DNA from: an uncultured Lachnospiraceae bacterium
GTDB taxonomy: Bacteria > Bacillota > Clostridia > Lachnospirales > Lachnospiraceae
Assembly: GCA_910583835.1 (NCBI GenBank)
Contig: CAJTYM010000030.1
Coordinates: 28,336-49,532, forward strand
Length of the DNA: 21,197 nt
Direction: 5' to 3'
Each line of letters starts with the position of its first letter. Within the stretch, counting starts at the first letter, position 1. A program made the translations under genes and the position numbers. The notes beneath the pieces are model-generated. The model worked only from the letters and a program-made list of their open reading frames with translations, searched no databases and was not told the DNA's origin. Shown piece by piece: positions 8,354-16,597 of the stretch.

Positions 8354-8872
8354 ATGAAAATTTTTACAACTGTTTTGGGATTGATTATGGCGATATGCGG
8401 AATTTCCTGCATATGTACGCCGGTGCTGACATTTTTAGAGGCAGGGTATTTTCTGGTAATTTTGCTGCTTGTCTATGGTATTGCAGCGATTGTCAGGGCG
8501 TTTATGGATAAGAATTACGGCTTGCCGTTCCTGTTCGGCATACTGAGCATTATTCTGGCAATTATAATTATGGCAGTGCCTGGCCTGAAGCTGATGACAG
8601 ACGGAATGCTGATATACATTATGGCAGCATGGTTTCTCCTGCAGGGAGTGGTGGGTATTTACATGTCTTTCAAGCAGAAGAAAGCTGCAGAAGGCAAGGG
8701 CTGGATTTGGACCTTGGTTTTAGGCATTATCGGAGTTCTGGTAGGTATTTATTCCTTGCTGCATCCGATGATTTTGGCGTTCACGTTCGGAATCCTTGTG
8801 GGCGTGTATTTTATTGAGAGCGGAATCAATATGATTGTCACGGCGTTATGCGCTCCCGAGGCGGAGGAGTAG
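8354..8872 (+). CDS. HdeD/DUF308-family membrane protein
   Basis: This is a 172-residue, almost wholly hydrophobic protein with six predicted transmembrane helices arranged as pairs with Gly-rich turns (for example GILSIILAIIIM and LGIIGVLVGIYSLLHP). That pattern is typical of the DUF308/HdeD family, some members of which are tied to acid resistance in enterobacteria; the activity is not known. AGGAGG lies eight bases before ATG 8354. Its gene sits between the ClC and K-channel genes, so a role in ion or pH stress is a reasonable inference from context only. Confidence 0.85.
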   Translation: MKIFTTVLGLIMAICGISCICTPVLTFLEAGYFLVILLLVYGIAAIVRAFMDKNYGLPFLFGILSIILAIIIMAVPGLKLMTDGMLIYIMAAWFLLQGVVGIYMSFKQKKAAEGKGWIWTLVLGIIGVLVGIYSLLHPMILAFTFGILVGVYFIESGINMIVTALCAPEAEE

Positions 8873-8881
8873 TAACATGGG

Positions 8882-9301
8882 ATGAAAGCATGGAAACGTT
8901 GTTACAGGGTCCTCAGGCGGACTGGGACCTTAAAAATATTCATAAGTTTTCTGCTGTTCCTATGTGCGGCGGCAGCGGCGCTGACTGTGCTGGAACCGGG
9001 CATTGACACGTTTGGGGACGGTCTGTGGTACTGTTTTGTTGCTGCCACCACCATCGGTTTTGGAGACCTCTGCGTTACCACGGGAATCGGACGCATTATC
9101 ACGGTATTCATTGCCATGTATGGAATCCTTATGACCGCCATGGTTCCGGGCGTTGTCGTCAGCTACTATATGGAATACCTGAAAATGCGCGAGAAAGAGA
9201 CCATCTCCGTTTTCCTGGAGAAACTGGAGCGGCTGCCGGAACTGTCGGAGGAAGAGTTGGAGCAGCTCTCGCAGAGGGTGCGGGAGTTTGACAAAAAATG
9301 A
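8882..9301 (+). CDS. Two-TM potassium channel (Ion_trans_2 type)
   Basis: The 139-residue protein has a first transmembrane helix (about 19-38), a pore helix, the selectivity filter TTIGFGD (residues 56-62, the TIGYGD signature with the allowed Phe for Tyr), a second transmembrane helix (about 70-93) and a short charged C-terminal helix of 40 residues. It has no RCK/TrkA nucleotide-binding domain and no voltage sensor, so it is a minimal pore-only channel, expected to form tetramers. The ATG at 8882 lies nine bases after the HdeD stop; the nearest GGAGG is about 14 bases upstream, so translation may rely on coupling. A strong terminator follows at 9340. Confidence 0.88.
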   Translation: MKAWKRCYRVLRRTGTLKIFISFLLFLCAAAAALTVLEPGIDTFGDGLWYCFVAATTIGFGDLCVTTGIGRIITVFIAMYGILMTAMVPGVVVSYYMEYLKMREKETISVFLEKLERLPELSEEELEQLSQRVREFDKK

Positions 9302-9339
9302 CTGTTCACTCCAAGAACAATTAAAAAGTTACATGACAG

Positions 9340-9376
9340 AAGCTATCCACTAGTGCGAGTAGGGGATAGCTTTTTT
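9340..9376 (+). terminator. Rho-independent terminator of the ion-transport operon
   Basis: AAGCTATCC (9340-9348) pairs with GGATAGCTT (9364-9372). Inner CTA/TAG pairs continue the stem across one mismatch, the loop is seven bases, and six T residues end it. It lies 39 bp after the channel gene, plus orientation. Confidence 0.92.
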
Positions 9377-9407
9377 CTGCCTGTTTACGGTTGTTGTGAT
9401 TATCTAT

Positions 9408-9527
9408 GGAAACACTGATTAAATCAGTGTTTCCTCAGAGCCTCCGGCGGATGTGCACGGATTTACAGCGGTTTATGCTGCTTCGCAGCGCAAATCCGGC
9501 GCGGAAAACGCTTTAATCAGCGTTTCC
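9408..9527. mobile_element. MITE-like element, 120 bp, with terminal inverted repeats and CTAT direct repeats
   Basis: The left end GGAAACACTGATTAAA and the reverse complement of the right end, GGAAACGCTGATTAAA, match at 15 of 16 bases. The element is flanked on both sides by CTAT (9404-9407 and 9528-9531), consistent with a 4-bp target duplication. Each end is also partly self-complementary; the left one is a 13-bp perfect palindrome around one A. The interior folds further through GCTGC/GCAGC and CGGATTT/AAATCCG arms. There is no coding capacity, so any movement would need a transposase supplied elsewhere. A non-mobile structured repeat is the alternative. Confidence 0.65.
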
Positions 9528-9540
9528 CTATGTATGTCAA

Positions 9541-9639
9541 AATGGCAAATATCAATATGAGGTAAAAAAGAAGTGTCGAAAGAGGGATTATATGGTAAAA
9601 TAAAGTAAAATTTTGTAACTTGCGGCACAATTTGCCATT
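9541..9639. promoter_or_regulatory. 10-bp inverted repeat flanking the NACHT-gene promoter region
   Basis: AATGGCAAAT at 9541-9550 and its exact reverse complement ATTTGCCATT at 9630-9639 enclose an 80-bp AT-rich stretch. The right copy ends six bases before the AGGAGG ribosome site of the 9658 gene. It could be a pair of operator half-sites, or a long-range stem in the leader that brings the ribosome site into a structure. This is inference; a 10-bp exact repeat at this spacing may be chance. Confidence 0.35.
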
Positions 9640-9657
9640 GGCAAAGGAGGGGGACAT

Positions 9658-12600
9658 ATGGATAAAAGGGACTATATTTCCGGACGGGAAAAAGTAAGGG
9701 ATATTATTCTGCTGGAGACAGATAAAAATAAAAAAGGCGATTTATTTAACCGGCTCATGTATGACGTGTTCCATGCGCTGGGGTTCGGAGAACCTCGGTA
9801 TAATATACCGAAGCCCGGCAGGGAAATCGACCTGGCTTTGCAGCACCGCACAGAGAACCGGATTGCGCTGGCAGAGTGTAAAGCGCATACGGAGAAAATC
9901 GGCGGGGCGGACGTAAATAAATTTATCGGGGCGCTGGATGTGGAGAGGGGCAAATATGAGCAGAATGGCAGCAGCGTGGTCGGTTATTTCGTCTCTCGGT
10001 CCGGTTTTAAGGATACGGTATATGAACAGGAGGGGCAGCGAGCAAAAGCCAAGAAAGAGAGAAATGAGAAGTTTGAACTGATACTTCTGGGGGCAAAGGA
10101 GATTGTGCAGGAATTGGTGCAGGGCAAGGTCATCTGCTCCTTGCAGCAGGCAGCGGGCGCGGTAAAATGCCAGGAGGAAACATTGCATTTGTGCGAAAAG
10201 GCAGATTTGCTTGCCAGTGAGGAGGGATGGATATGGGTTCTGTATTATTCCAGGTATCCACAACAGGCGGCTACGCATGTTGCCTTTGTACATGCGGATG
10301 GAAACCAGCTCCTCAACAGGATTGCCCAGACAATCATCGAACGTGATGCAGCAGGAAATGCGGTTTTTACCGGTCTCTCCTACATCAAAGCGCCAGAGGA
10401 GAAACGGCTTGACGGCAAGGCGGCGCAGAAAGCTTATTTCCAGTATCTGAGCAATGAACTGGGGGAAATCCAGTTTGAGGGGATGCCGGCGGACAAGGAA
10501 GCCGGGGCGATGAAAGTTGACTTGGAAAATATTTTTGTCCCGCTGCAGTTTTACAGCCAGGAGGCTGATGAAAACGGCAGAGGGATAAGAGTGGGAAAAT
10601 TTTCCATCGAAGAGGTTCTGGATGTTTCGCTGAGGGCCGCCATACTTGCCAAACCGGGAGGCGGCAAGTCTACCCTAATCCGCAGGATTGCCCTGGCGTA
10701 TGCATATCCAGAGCGCAGGCTGCGGGTCGATGACGGACTGCCTGACATGGACTGGTTTCCGGTTTATATCCGCTGCCGCGATTTGGAACACAATGCCACA
10801 AAAAGTATTATGGAGATTATAGGCATGATTGCCCAGCGCGCGGAAATAACCAGACATCAGGCAGCTTTTACAGCGTTGGTGGAAGATGCTCTGCAGGATG
10901 GGCGGATACTGTTGTTGATTGACGGTCTCGATGAGATATCGGAAGAGAGATACCGCATCTGCTTTGCAGACCAACTGCGCACGTTTGTGGCGACCTACCC
11001 CCATGTGCATTTGCTGGTAACATCGAGGATGGCGGGATTCCGGGCAGTCGCAGGGACGATTGCCGGCTACTGTAAGCAATATACGATTGCCGGGCTAGAG
11101 GAGGGTCAGGTACGTCTTCTGAGCCGGAAATGGCATCAGGCTATCTTGGGGAAATCAAAACAGGTGGAAATAGATTCGGATAAGCTCTGTGATGTGATAC
11201 TCCTCGATGCGAGGATTGCCGCTTTGGCGGAGAATCCGCTGCTGCTGACCACGCTGCTGTTTGTCAAGCGCTGTGTGGGCTACCTGCCCACCAAACGCTG
11301 CCGCCTCTATGAAGAGATGATTAAACTGCTCCTCGTGACCTGGAATGCGGGGGCGCATGATAAATTGGACATGGATGAGACGGAGCCGCAGCTGGCTTTT
11401 GTGGCGTACTGCATGATGGAACAGGGGCAGCAGAAGATAACCAGGGACAGACTGGAGGAATATATCAGGAAAGCGAGGAGGGAACTGCCGGAAATCTTGG
11501 GCTACACAGATATTTCCCCTGCCAAATTTATTGAACAGGTGGAGGAGAGGAGCAGCCTGCTGATTCAAATGGGCTATGAGGAGGACGAATTGGGACGTAT
11601 GATGGCGACTTATGAGTTTTCCCATCTGAGTTTTCAGGAATACCTGACGGCGAAAGCGATTGTAATGAAGTGGACGCCCGATTCACAGAACATGAATCTG
11701 CTGAAAGCATTGCGACCACATCTGAAAGAAGAACATTGGAGGGAAGTTGTGCCGCTGGCGGCTTTTCTTTCCCGGCGGGCGGCGCAGCCATTGATAGAGC
11801 ATTTGATAAAGGCCATCAAGGAAAAAGAGAGTTTGGATGGGGAAGCTGATAAGAATGGGTCGTATGTATATAAAGACTCTGATATCCTCATCCTGCATCT
11901 TGCCAACTGCATTGCCAATGAGACGCCTGTAAACCGAGAGTTATTGAGAGAGAGCATACTTGTGCTTGTAAGGAAAAAAAGGGTCCTGGATAAAGTTCAG
12001 TTAGAGTTTAACCTGGATTTCGATTCCATGGATTCCATAGACGTATTCGATACGATAGCAAGGAGCAAATATGGCAGCGTCTGTCGTGAAATTGTCCAAA
12101 GCAAACTGTTTGGAGGATTTGAGGATAAATATGTCTATGAGTTTTTGGATACATGGCTGCAGATGGTTTGTTCGGAAAATGAAGACAGCGCCTATCCCCC
12201 TTATATTTTATCAAAACTTAGGAGCGCTGACTGTCAGGACAAGGTAACGGGGGCATTGCTGATGATGAACAGTGCCTATGATAGTGCATGTTCATGGAAG
12301 AAGAAAGAGTTCTGTATAAGGGAGGAGGAACGGAAAGAAGCGTTTTCCATTTTATACCAAATGCTGAAATCGGAGGATGCGTTAAGCGTTTATGTTTCGG
12401 TGTGGTGCATTGTCTGGGCAGGATATGGAGAAGCCAACCTCATTCCACATGAAATGGCGGCAGAGATTGCAGAGCAGCTTATAACTTTATGGTTGGCGGA
12501 TTTAGATAACTGCTTTGAGCTGAAACGCGTAATTTCCTGGGCAATCGCCGAGGTGTGCATACCGGGTCTGGCTATACAGGGGAGGAGCGGTTTGCCGGAA

Positions 12601-12783
12601 AAGATAGAAAATAATTTCGAGAATCCTCAAAATAATCGGGACCGGTTGGCAGCCGTCTCCCTGGCAATTATCACGGACTATTGGAGCATAGAGGAGGCAG
12701 AAGAAAAGCTGAGGCAAAAGGGGGCGGCAGAAAAATTACATGTGGAGCGCAGCCGCTTATTAGTAGAACTGGGGGTATTATAA
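9658..12783 (+). CDS. Restriction-endonuclease-like/NACHT NTPase (bacterial NLR-like defence protein)
   Basis: The product has 1041 residues. The N-terminal domain (about 1-165) is a PD-(D/E)xK nuclease fold of Mrr-like type: Asp58 in GREIDLAL, then E73-C-K75 in LAECKA. A linker domain (about 165-315) leads to DLENIFVPLQF, a stretch commonly seen just before NACHT modules. The NACHT domain has Walker A KPGGGKST (332-339; Ala331 replaces the first Gly) and Walker B LLLIDGLDE with D422, D425 and E426. The C-terminal 400 residues are helical, HEAT-like in look, and carry no clear LRR or TPR; they may be the sensor. Related bNACHT proteins defend against phage, with the nuclease as effector after NTP-driven assembly. 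AGGAGGGGG precedes ATG 9658. The next gene starts 27 bp after the stop. Confidence 0.88.
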   Translation: MDKRDYISGREKVRDIILLETDKNKKGDLFNRLMYDVFHALGFGEPRYNIPKPGREIDLALQHRTENRIALAECKAHTEKIGGADVNKFIGALDVERGKYEQNGSSVVGYFVSRSGFKDTVYEQEGQRAKAKKERNEKFELILLGAKEIVQELVQGKVICSLQQAAGAVKCQEETLHLCEKADLLASEEGWIWVLYYSRYPQQAATHVAFVHADGNQLLNRIAQTIIERDAAGNAVFTGLSYIKAPEEKRLDGKAAQKAYFQYLSNELGEIQFEGMPADKEAGAMKVDLENIFVPLQFYSQEADENGRGIRVGKFSIEEVLDVSLRAAILAKPGGGKSTLIRRIALAYAYPERRLRVDDGLPDMDWFPVYIRCRDLEHNATKSIMEIIGMIAQRAEITRHQAAFTALVEDALQDGRILLLIDGLDEISEERYRICFADQLRTFVATYPHVHLLVTSRMAGFRAVAGTIAGYCKQYTIAGLEEGQVRLLSRKWHQAILGKSKQVEIDSDKLCDVILLDARIAALAENPLLLTTLLFVKRCVGYLPTKRCRLYEEMIKLLLVTWNAGAHDKLDMDETEPQLAFVAYCMMEQGQQKITRDRLEEYIRKARRELPEILGYTDISPAKFIEQVEERSSLLIQMGYEEDELGRMMATYEFSHLSFQEYLTAKAIVMKWTPDSQNMNLLKALRPHLKEEHWREVVPLAAFLSRRAAQPLIEHLIKAIKEKESLDGEADKNGSYVYKDSDILILHLANCIANETPVNRELLRESILVLVRKKRVLDKVQLEFNLDFDSMDSIDVFDTIARSKYGSVCREIVQSKLFGGFEDKYVYEFLDTWLQMVCSENEDSAYPPYILSKLRSADCQDKVTGALLMMNSAYDSACSWKKKEFCIREEERKEAFSILYQMLKSEDALSVYVSVWCIVWAGYGEANLIPHEMAAEIAEQLITLWLADLDNCFELKRVISWAIAEVCIPGLAIQGRSGLPEKIENNFENPQNNRDRLAAVSLAIITDYWSIEEAEEKLRQKGAAEKLHVERSRLLVELGVL

Positions 12784-12810
12784 ATTAGCGGAGGGGGATA
12801 AAATTTAAAA

Positions 12811-15576
12811 ATGAAATTGATAGAAGATGTAGATGAGATAATTCAGGAAAATAAGTTATATATACCTGAAGGTTATGCATGGTGGCAAACTACAGAGAAA
12901 CCGGCAACTATAGAGGAGTTTATAGAAGATTTAATTAAGATTTTTGGAATGGAAGAGAGACAGATAAAGTTTCAACAGAGATTATCTGTCAATACAGAAC
13001 GTTATGAAGATAATGTGAGGAATTTTGCTATTGATTTGCTGAAACGTTTATCGAAAGAATATGTGGTATTAAGAAAAATAAAGTCGTATAAAATTTTATT
13101 AGGAAAAAGGCATATGGCATACGCGTTCTATTATTTGCTGGATATAAATGCCATTGAATCGCACAATATATTGGAAAATATAGTTTATAAAAAATATCTC
13201 TATCAAGGACTGGTGAGATTTTATACAGTTTTTTATGGGAACTTTTCAGATAATGAGGAGGCAATATGTTTGCTTTGCAAATATTATCCGAAAGATAATG
13301 ATTCGTGGCTTGATAAACAGGATGTTGTCAATGCACTGTTTGACCATATCAGGAATGCGGGTACGCCAGATGATTTGGGTTATGCTTACCGTGGCATTGA
13401 AGAGATTGAGCAGCATATCCATGGACTGTCCGATGAAGTGATCCGTATGTTATTAAAGGAGTATCGTTTGTATGATGTAATTAATCAGAAAATCTACCGC
13501 CATCAAATGTTTGCAATTATCAATGGCTCAGGGTTTGAAAAAAAGGCTAAGGATAGATTAAAATTTTTTTATCTGGATTCCCTTATGTTGGCCAATTTTT
13601 TTAATAATATCTGGCTTGAAATGGAAAGAGAACGTGATGGCAGTATAGAAGTTTATTACAACGATTATGATATAAAGTTGGCGGAACAGCAAATTCAGGT
13701 TCTTGATAAGCCGCAAGCATACTGGGAAAATGCAAATACAAGGAAGCGTCTGTTCTGGGTAGAGGGGGAGGAAATGGCAAGGATTATATTCGATACAACC
13801 AAGATTATCCTTGCTGTGCGGCAAAATGAAGATAGATTTTTCCAGTATGAATTTTTCTTTGAATATCATGACTGGGCCTTGGAGGATTTGCAGACGCGGG
13901 CAGTCCGAGAAAAAATACATGCTATGATATCGGGGGAGGAAGTTAGGGAAGAAGATGAAAAACCCATGGCATTTTCATTGCTGTACCTGAACAATAACTA
14001 CCGTGGCATTAAAGGCAGGCTGCTTGATTTTGACCACAGGTTTATGTTTGAGACGGAAAGTAAGGAACTGAAACGCCAGGAAGAGGGACAAAGAGCAGGT
14101 TTTCATTTTTATGGAAAGGCGGTATACTCGCTTTCTTGCATTGTCGGCAAAAATGGCACCGGTAAGACCAGTATAGTGGACTTTTTGCGGGACAGCTTTT
14201 ATAAGATGCTAAAGATTCTGGAGGATTTTGATACCGTTTCCTGTACGGATGGGTATGTGGAGAGCGAGGAGTTTTATAGGCAGAAAATACTTGATAAGGG
14301 GATGGACTTTCTGGTAGTGTTCCATATTAGGAGTGAAGATTACTTCTTGACAAATATGAAGGGAATAAAATACACTGGAATATTGCCATATCAGAAAGGC
14401 ATTTGCGATAATTTAGGATTCTGCAAGGTAGTTTATTTTTCTCAGCAGATGCGCACAGACCAGCTGTTTTCGATAGGGGATGGAGAACGGACAAACAGGG
14501 AGGAGGTATCCAGCGTGTCCAGGGCTTTGGAGGGCATAGGTCAGTGTGATTACTCACAGATGAAAAGCTATCGGCAGAGAAAAAATGCCTTATCTGTGTT
14601 GGAGCAGCAAAATCAATTAAATCAGGCAGAAAATGAATCGGCAGTGAACAGGGAGTTATGTTATCAGTATACATTGTTGAGGCATAGAGGCGCAGAAAAA
14701 GTCTGTCAATATTTGGACATATCACCGACACGGAAGTTCGCAATATACAATCTGAAATCGGGGGAAATATTGGCAGAATTTATGTTGGAAGATTGCAAGG
14801 CTGATTCCCCGAGGAAAGGATTTGAGCAGGAATATCTCAGGATGCCGGAGACGGAAATCGGATTTTGGTCTTCGGGTCAACATGCGATGTTTACGTTTTT
14901 GGCAAGGCTGTATTGGTTTCTGGAGGGTTGGCGGAAAGATAAGGATTATTACAGGGAGATATTTCATAGGCAGGTATTTGCGAGAGAGGACATTTTACAG
15001 CCAGGGGATTCAGCGCTCATATTTATTGACGAGGGGGAACTGTATTACCATCCAGAGTGGCAGAGGAGGTATCTGGCAATATTGTTGGATATGCTGCGGC
15101 TATGTAAGGGAAAAGCTAGGCTGCAGGTGGTCTTTACAACGAATTCACCGTTTGTGCTTTCGGATGTGCTGAAGGAGGACGTGCAGTACCTTTCCGGCAA
15201 GCAGGAAGAATTTGGCGAAACCTTGGGGCAGAATATCCATACACTGCTGAAAAACAATTTCTTTATGGACTATACCATCGGCGAATACAGCAGAAGGCTG
15301 ATTGAGGCAATCATCTCTCAGATTGGGAGTGAAGATGGGGAATCTGAGGAACGAAAGACGGATATGTCCGATTATTTTGATGATACAGAAGATATGCTTG
15401 GAATGCTTGGTTATTTGATTCAGCAGATTGGGGAACCCATATACCGGGACAAGCTGGAGAAAATGCTGGAAGAACGAAGGAAGAAGAGTAGGACACACAG
15501 AGAAAACCGGATTCAGGAATTGGAGAAGCAGAGGGAAGAGCTGCAAAGGCAGATTATGCAGTTAAAGGGTGAGTAA
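12811..15576 (+). CDS. PtuA-like ABC/OLD-type ATPase with a long N-terminal extension
   Basis: The product has 921 residues. The C-terminal 520 form an ABC/SMC-like ATPase of the PtuA/AAA_15-21 type. The domain opens at LLYLNNNYRGIKG (about 390-402). It has Walker A GKNGTGKT (446-453), signature SSGQ (687-690) and Walker B ALIFIDEGE with D740 and E741. At the histidine-switch position the sequence is TTNSP, with Asn778 where many relatives have His. A charged coiled coil ends the protein (about 880-921). The first 390 residues are helical, aromatic-rich and unfamiliar; PtuA proteins usually lack such a segment. ATG 12811 is the first possible start after an in-frame TAA; GGAGGGGG lies 13 bases upstream, rather far. 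One base separates its stop from the preferred HNH start. In Septu, PtuA partners PtuB to cut DNA on phage infection. Confidence 0.82.
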   Translation: MKLIEDVDEIIQENKLYIPEGYAWWQTTEKPATIEEFIEDLIKIFGMEERQIKFQQRLSVNTERYEDNVRNFAIDLLKRLSKEYVVLRKIKSYKILLGKRHMAYAFYYLLDINAIESHNILENIVYKKYLYQGLVRFYTVFYGNFSDNEEAICLLCKYYPKDNDSWLDKQDVVNALFDHIRNAGTPDDLGYAYRGIEEIEQHIHGLSDEVIRMLLKEYRLYDVINQKIYRHQMFAIINGSGFEKKAKDRLKFFYLDSLMLANFFNNIWLEMERERDGSIEVYYNDYDIKLAEQQIQVLDKPQAYWENANTRKRLFWVEGEEMARIIFDTTKIILAVRQNEDRFFQYEFFFEYHDWALEDLQTRAVREKIHAMISGEEVREEDEKPMAFSLLYLNNNYRGIKGRLLDFDHRFMFETESKELKRQEEGQRAGFHFYGKAVYSLSCIVGKNGTGKTSIVDFLRDSFYKMLKILEDFDTVSCTDGYVESEEFYRQKILDKGMDFLVVFHIRSEDYFLTNMKGIKYTGILPYQKGICDNLGFCKVVYFSQQMRTDQLFSIGDGERTNREEVSSVSRALEGIGQCDYSQMKSYRQRKNALSVLEQQNQLNQAENESAVNRELCYQYTLLRHRGAEKVCQYLDISPTRKFAIYNLKSGEILAEFMLEDCKADSPRKGFEQEYLRMPETEIGFWSSGQHAMFTFLARLYWFLEGWRKDKDYYREIFHRQVFAREDILQPGDSALIFIDEGELYYHPEWQRRYLAILLDMLRLCKGKARLQVVFTTNSPFVLSDVLKEDVQYLSGKQEEFGETLGQNIHTLLKNNFFMDYTIGEYSRRLIEAIISQIGSEDGESEERKTDMSDYFDDTEDMLGMLGYLIQQIGEPIYRDKLEKMLEERRKKSRTHRENRIQELEKQREELQRQIMQLKGE

Positions 15577-15577
15577 T

Positions 15578-16522
15578 ATGGTAAGGATGGAACTTTATAA
15601 GCAGGAGATAGAAGATAAATACTGGGAATGCGTAGAGAATGTTATAGACATAAAAATGCAACAGAAGATTCTCGAGAGCTGCCGGAACTATCTGCCGCCA
15701 AATTTCTTTGCTCAGAATGCCAGTTTCCGGGAGTTGGTGTTAGCGCCGTATGCGAAACTGAAAGAAGCATACCAATATATAAAAGAAAACAGGTTTTGTA
15801 TGGAGTGGGAATGTTTTCAGAGAGACGCCAAGGACAAATTCCTTAGAGATGCTAAGAATAAGCTCCTGAGGACGCAATTGTACGAGGATTTATATAAAAC
15901 ATATGAAAAAGTATCCCAAAAGATGGTCGATAAGGTGAAGATGAACGTATTTCTGGTACGGCAGACGGGAATTACCGTATGCCCCTATTGTAATCGCGAT
16001 TACATAAACTGCAGATCGGAGAAATTGGCAGGAGCGCAGCTGGATCATTTTTTCCCGCGGTCCCAATATCCGATATTTTCGGTATGTCTTTATAATCTGG
16101 TGCCAGTTTGTGGCAACTGCAACCACATCAAGCGTGACGGTACGCAGGAATTTGCTTCCCCATTTGATGAGGAAATTGATTGGGAACATGACATTCAATT
16201 CAGCTATGAGCCTTTAGATTTAGACAGAAGAAAGATTGTCATCCATGCCAAAGGAGCAATCAAAAATAACATAGATATAATGCATATTGAAACTGCCTAT
16301 CAGATTCATGATATGGAGGTCAATGAATTGCTGGACAAGGCAGAAAAGTATTCCCGGACGCAGTTGGAGGAATATGAAAATGTGTTTGCTGAAATGGGAT
16401 TGTCAAAGCAGGAATTAAAGCAGATGGTGTTTGGCAAAGAAATTACGGAAGACGATATCAGGAAAAAGCCTCTGGGGAGAATGCTGCGGGATCTGGAGAG
16501 GGAGTTGAAAATTTATAAATAA
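15578..16522 (+). CDS. HNH endonuclease, PtuB-like
   Basis: The product has 314 residues from ATG 15578, one base after the ATPase stop; GTG 15569, overlapping the ATPase end, is possible but has no room for a ribosome site. The HNH (beta-beta-alpha metal) core spans residues 135-185: zinc cysteines in CPYC (135, 138) and CGNC (178, 181), catalytic Asp156-His157 in QLDHFFPRSQYP, Asn173 in YNLVPVC, and His183 in CNHIKRD. The N-terminal 130 residues are helical and the C-terminal 100 charged and helical. The arrangement matches PtuB of Septu and the HNH partner in some retron systems, and the adjacency to a PtuA-like ATPase supports it. No reverse transcriptase lies nearby, so a retron is not indicated. 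Likely role: effector nuclease controlled by the ATPase. Confidence 0.86.
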   Translation: MVRMELYKQEIEDKYWECVENVIDIKMQQKILESCRNYLPPNFFAQNASFRELVLAPYAKLKEAYQYIKENRFCMEWECFQRDAKDKFLRDAKNKLLRTQLYEDLYKTYEKVSQKMVDKVKMNVFLVRQTGITVCPYCNRDYINCRSEKLAGAQLDHFFPRSQYPIFSVCLYNLVPVCGNCNHIKRDGTQEFASPFDEEIDWEHDIQFSYEPLDLDRRKIVIHAKGAIKNNIDIMHIETAYQIHDMEVNELLDKAEKYSRTQLEEYENVFAEMGLSKQELKQMVFGKEITEDDIRKKPLGRMLRDLERELKIYK

Positions 16523-16597
16523 TCCGTGACCTATGCAGAAATAATCCGAATATTTCTATGTAAGCGTTTCTGGCATTCACAAGAAAGGGGCATGGGA

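Larger units (their letters stand above)
9302..9657. other. Gene-free gap of 356 bp before the defence operon
   Basis: No coding frame is supported here. From left to right it holds the terminator (9340-9376), a MITE-like element with direct repeats (9404-9531), an AT-rich stretch enclosed by a 10-bp inverted repeat (9541-9639) that probably contains the promoter of the NACHT gene, and that gene's AGGAGGGGG ribosome site just before ATG 9658. A TAAAAT at 9596-9601 is a possible -10 box, but no convincing -35 box goes with it. Confidence 0.7.

Noticed and set aside
12811..16522. Retron with PtuAB-type effector
   Set aside because: No reverse transcriptase gene and no msr/msd-like structured RNA are visible next to the ATPase-HNH pair.
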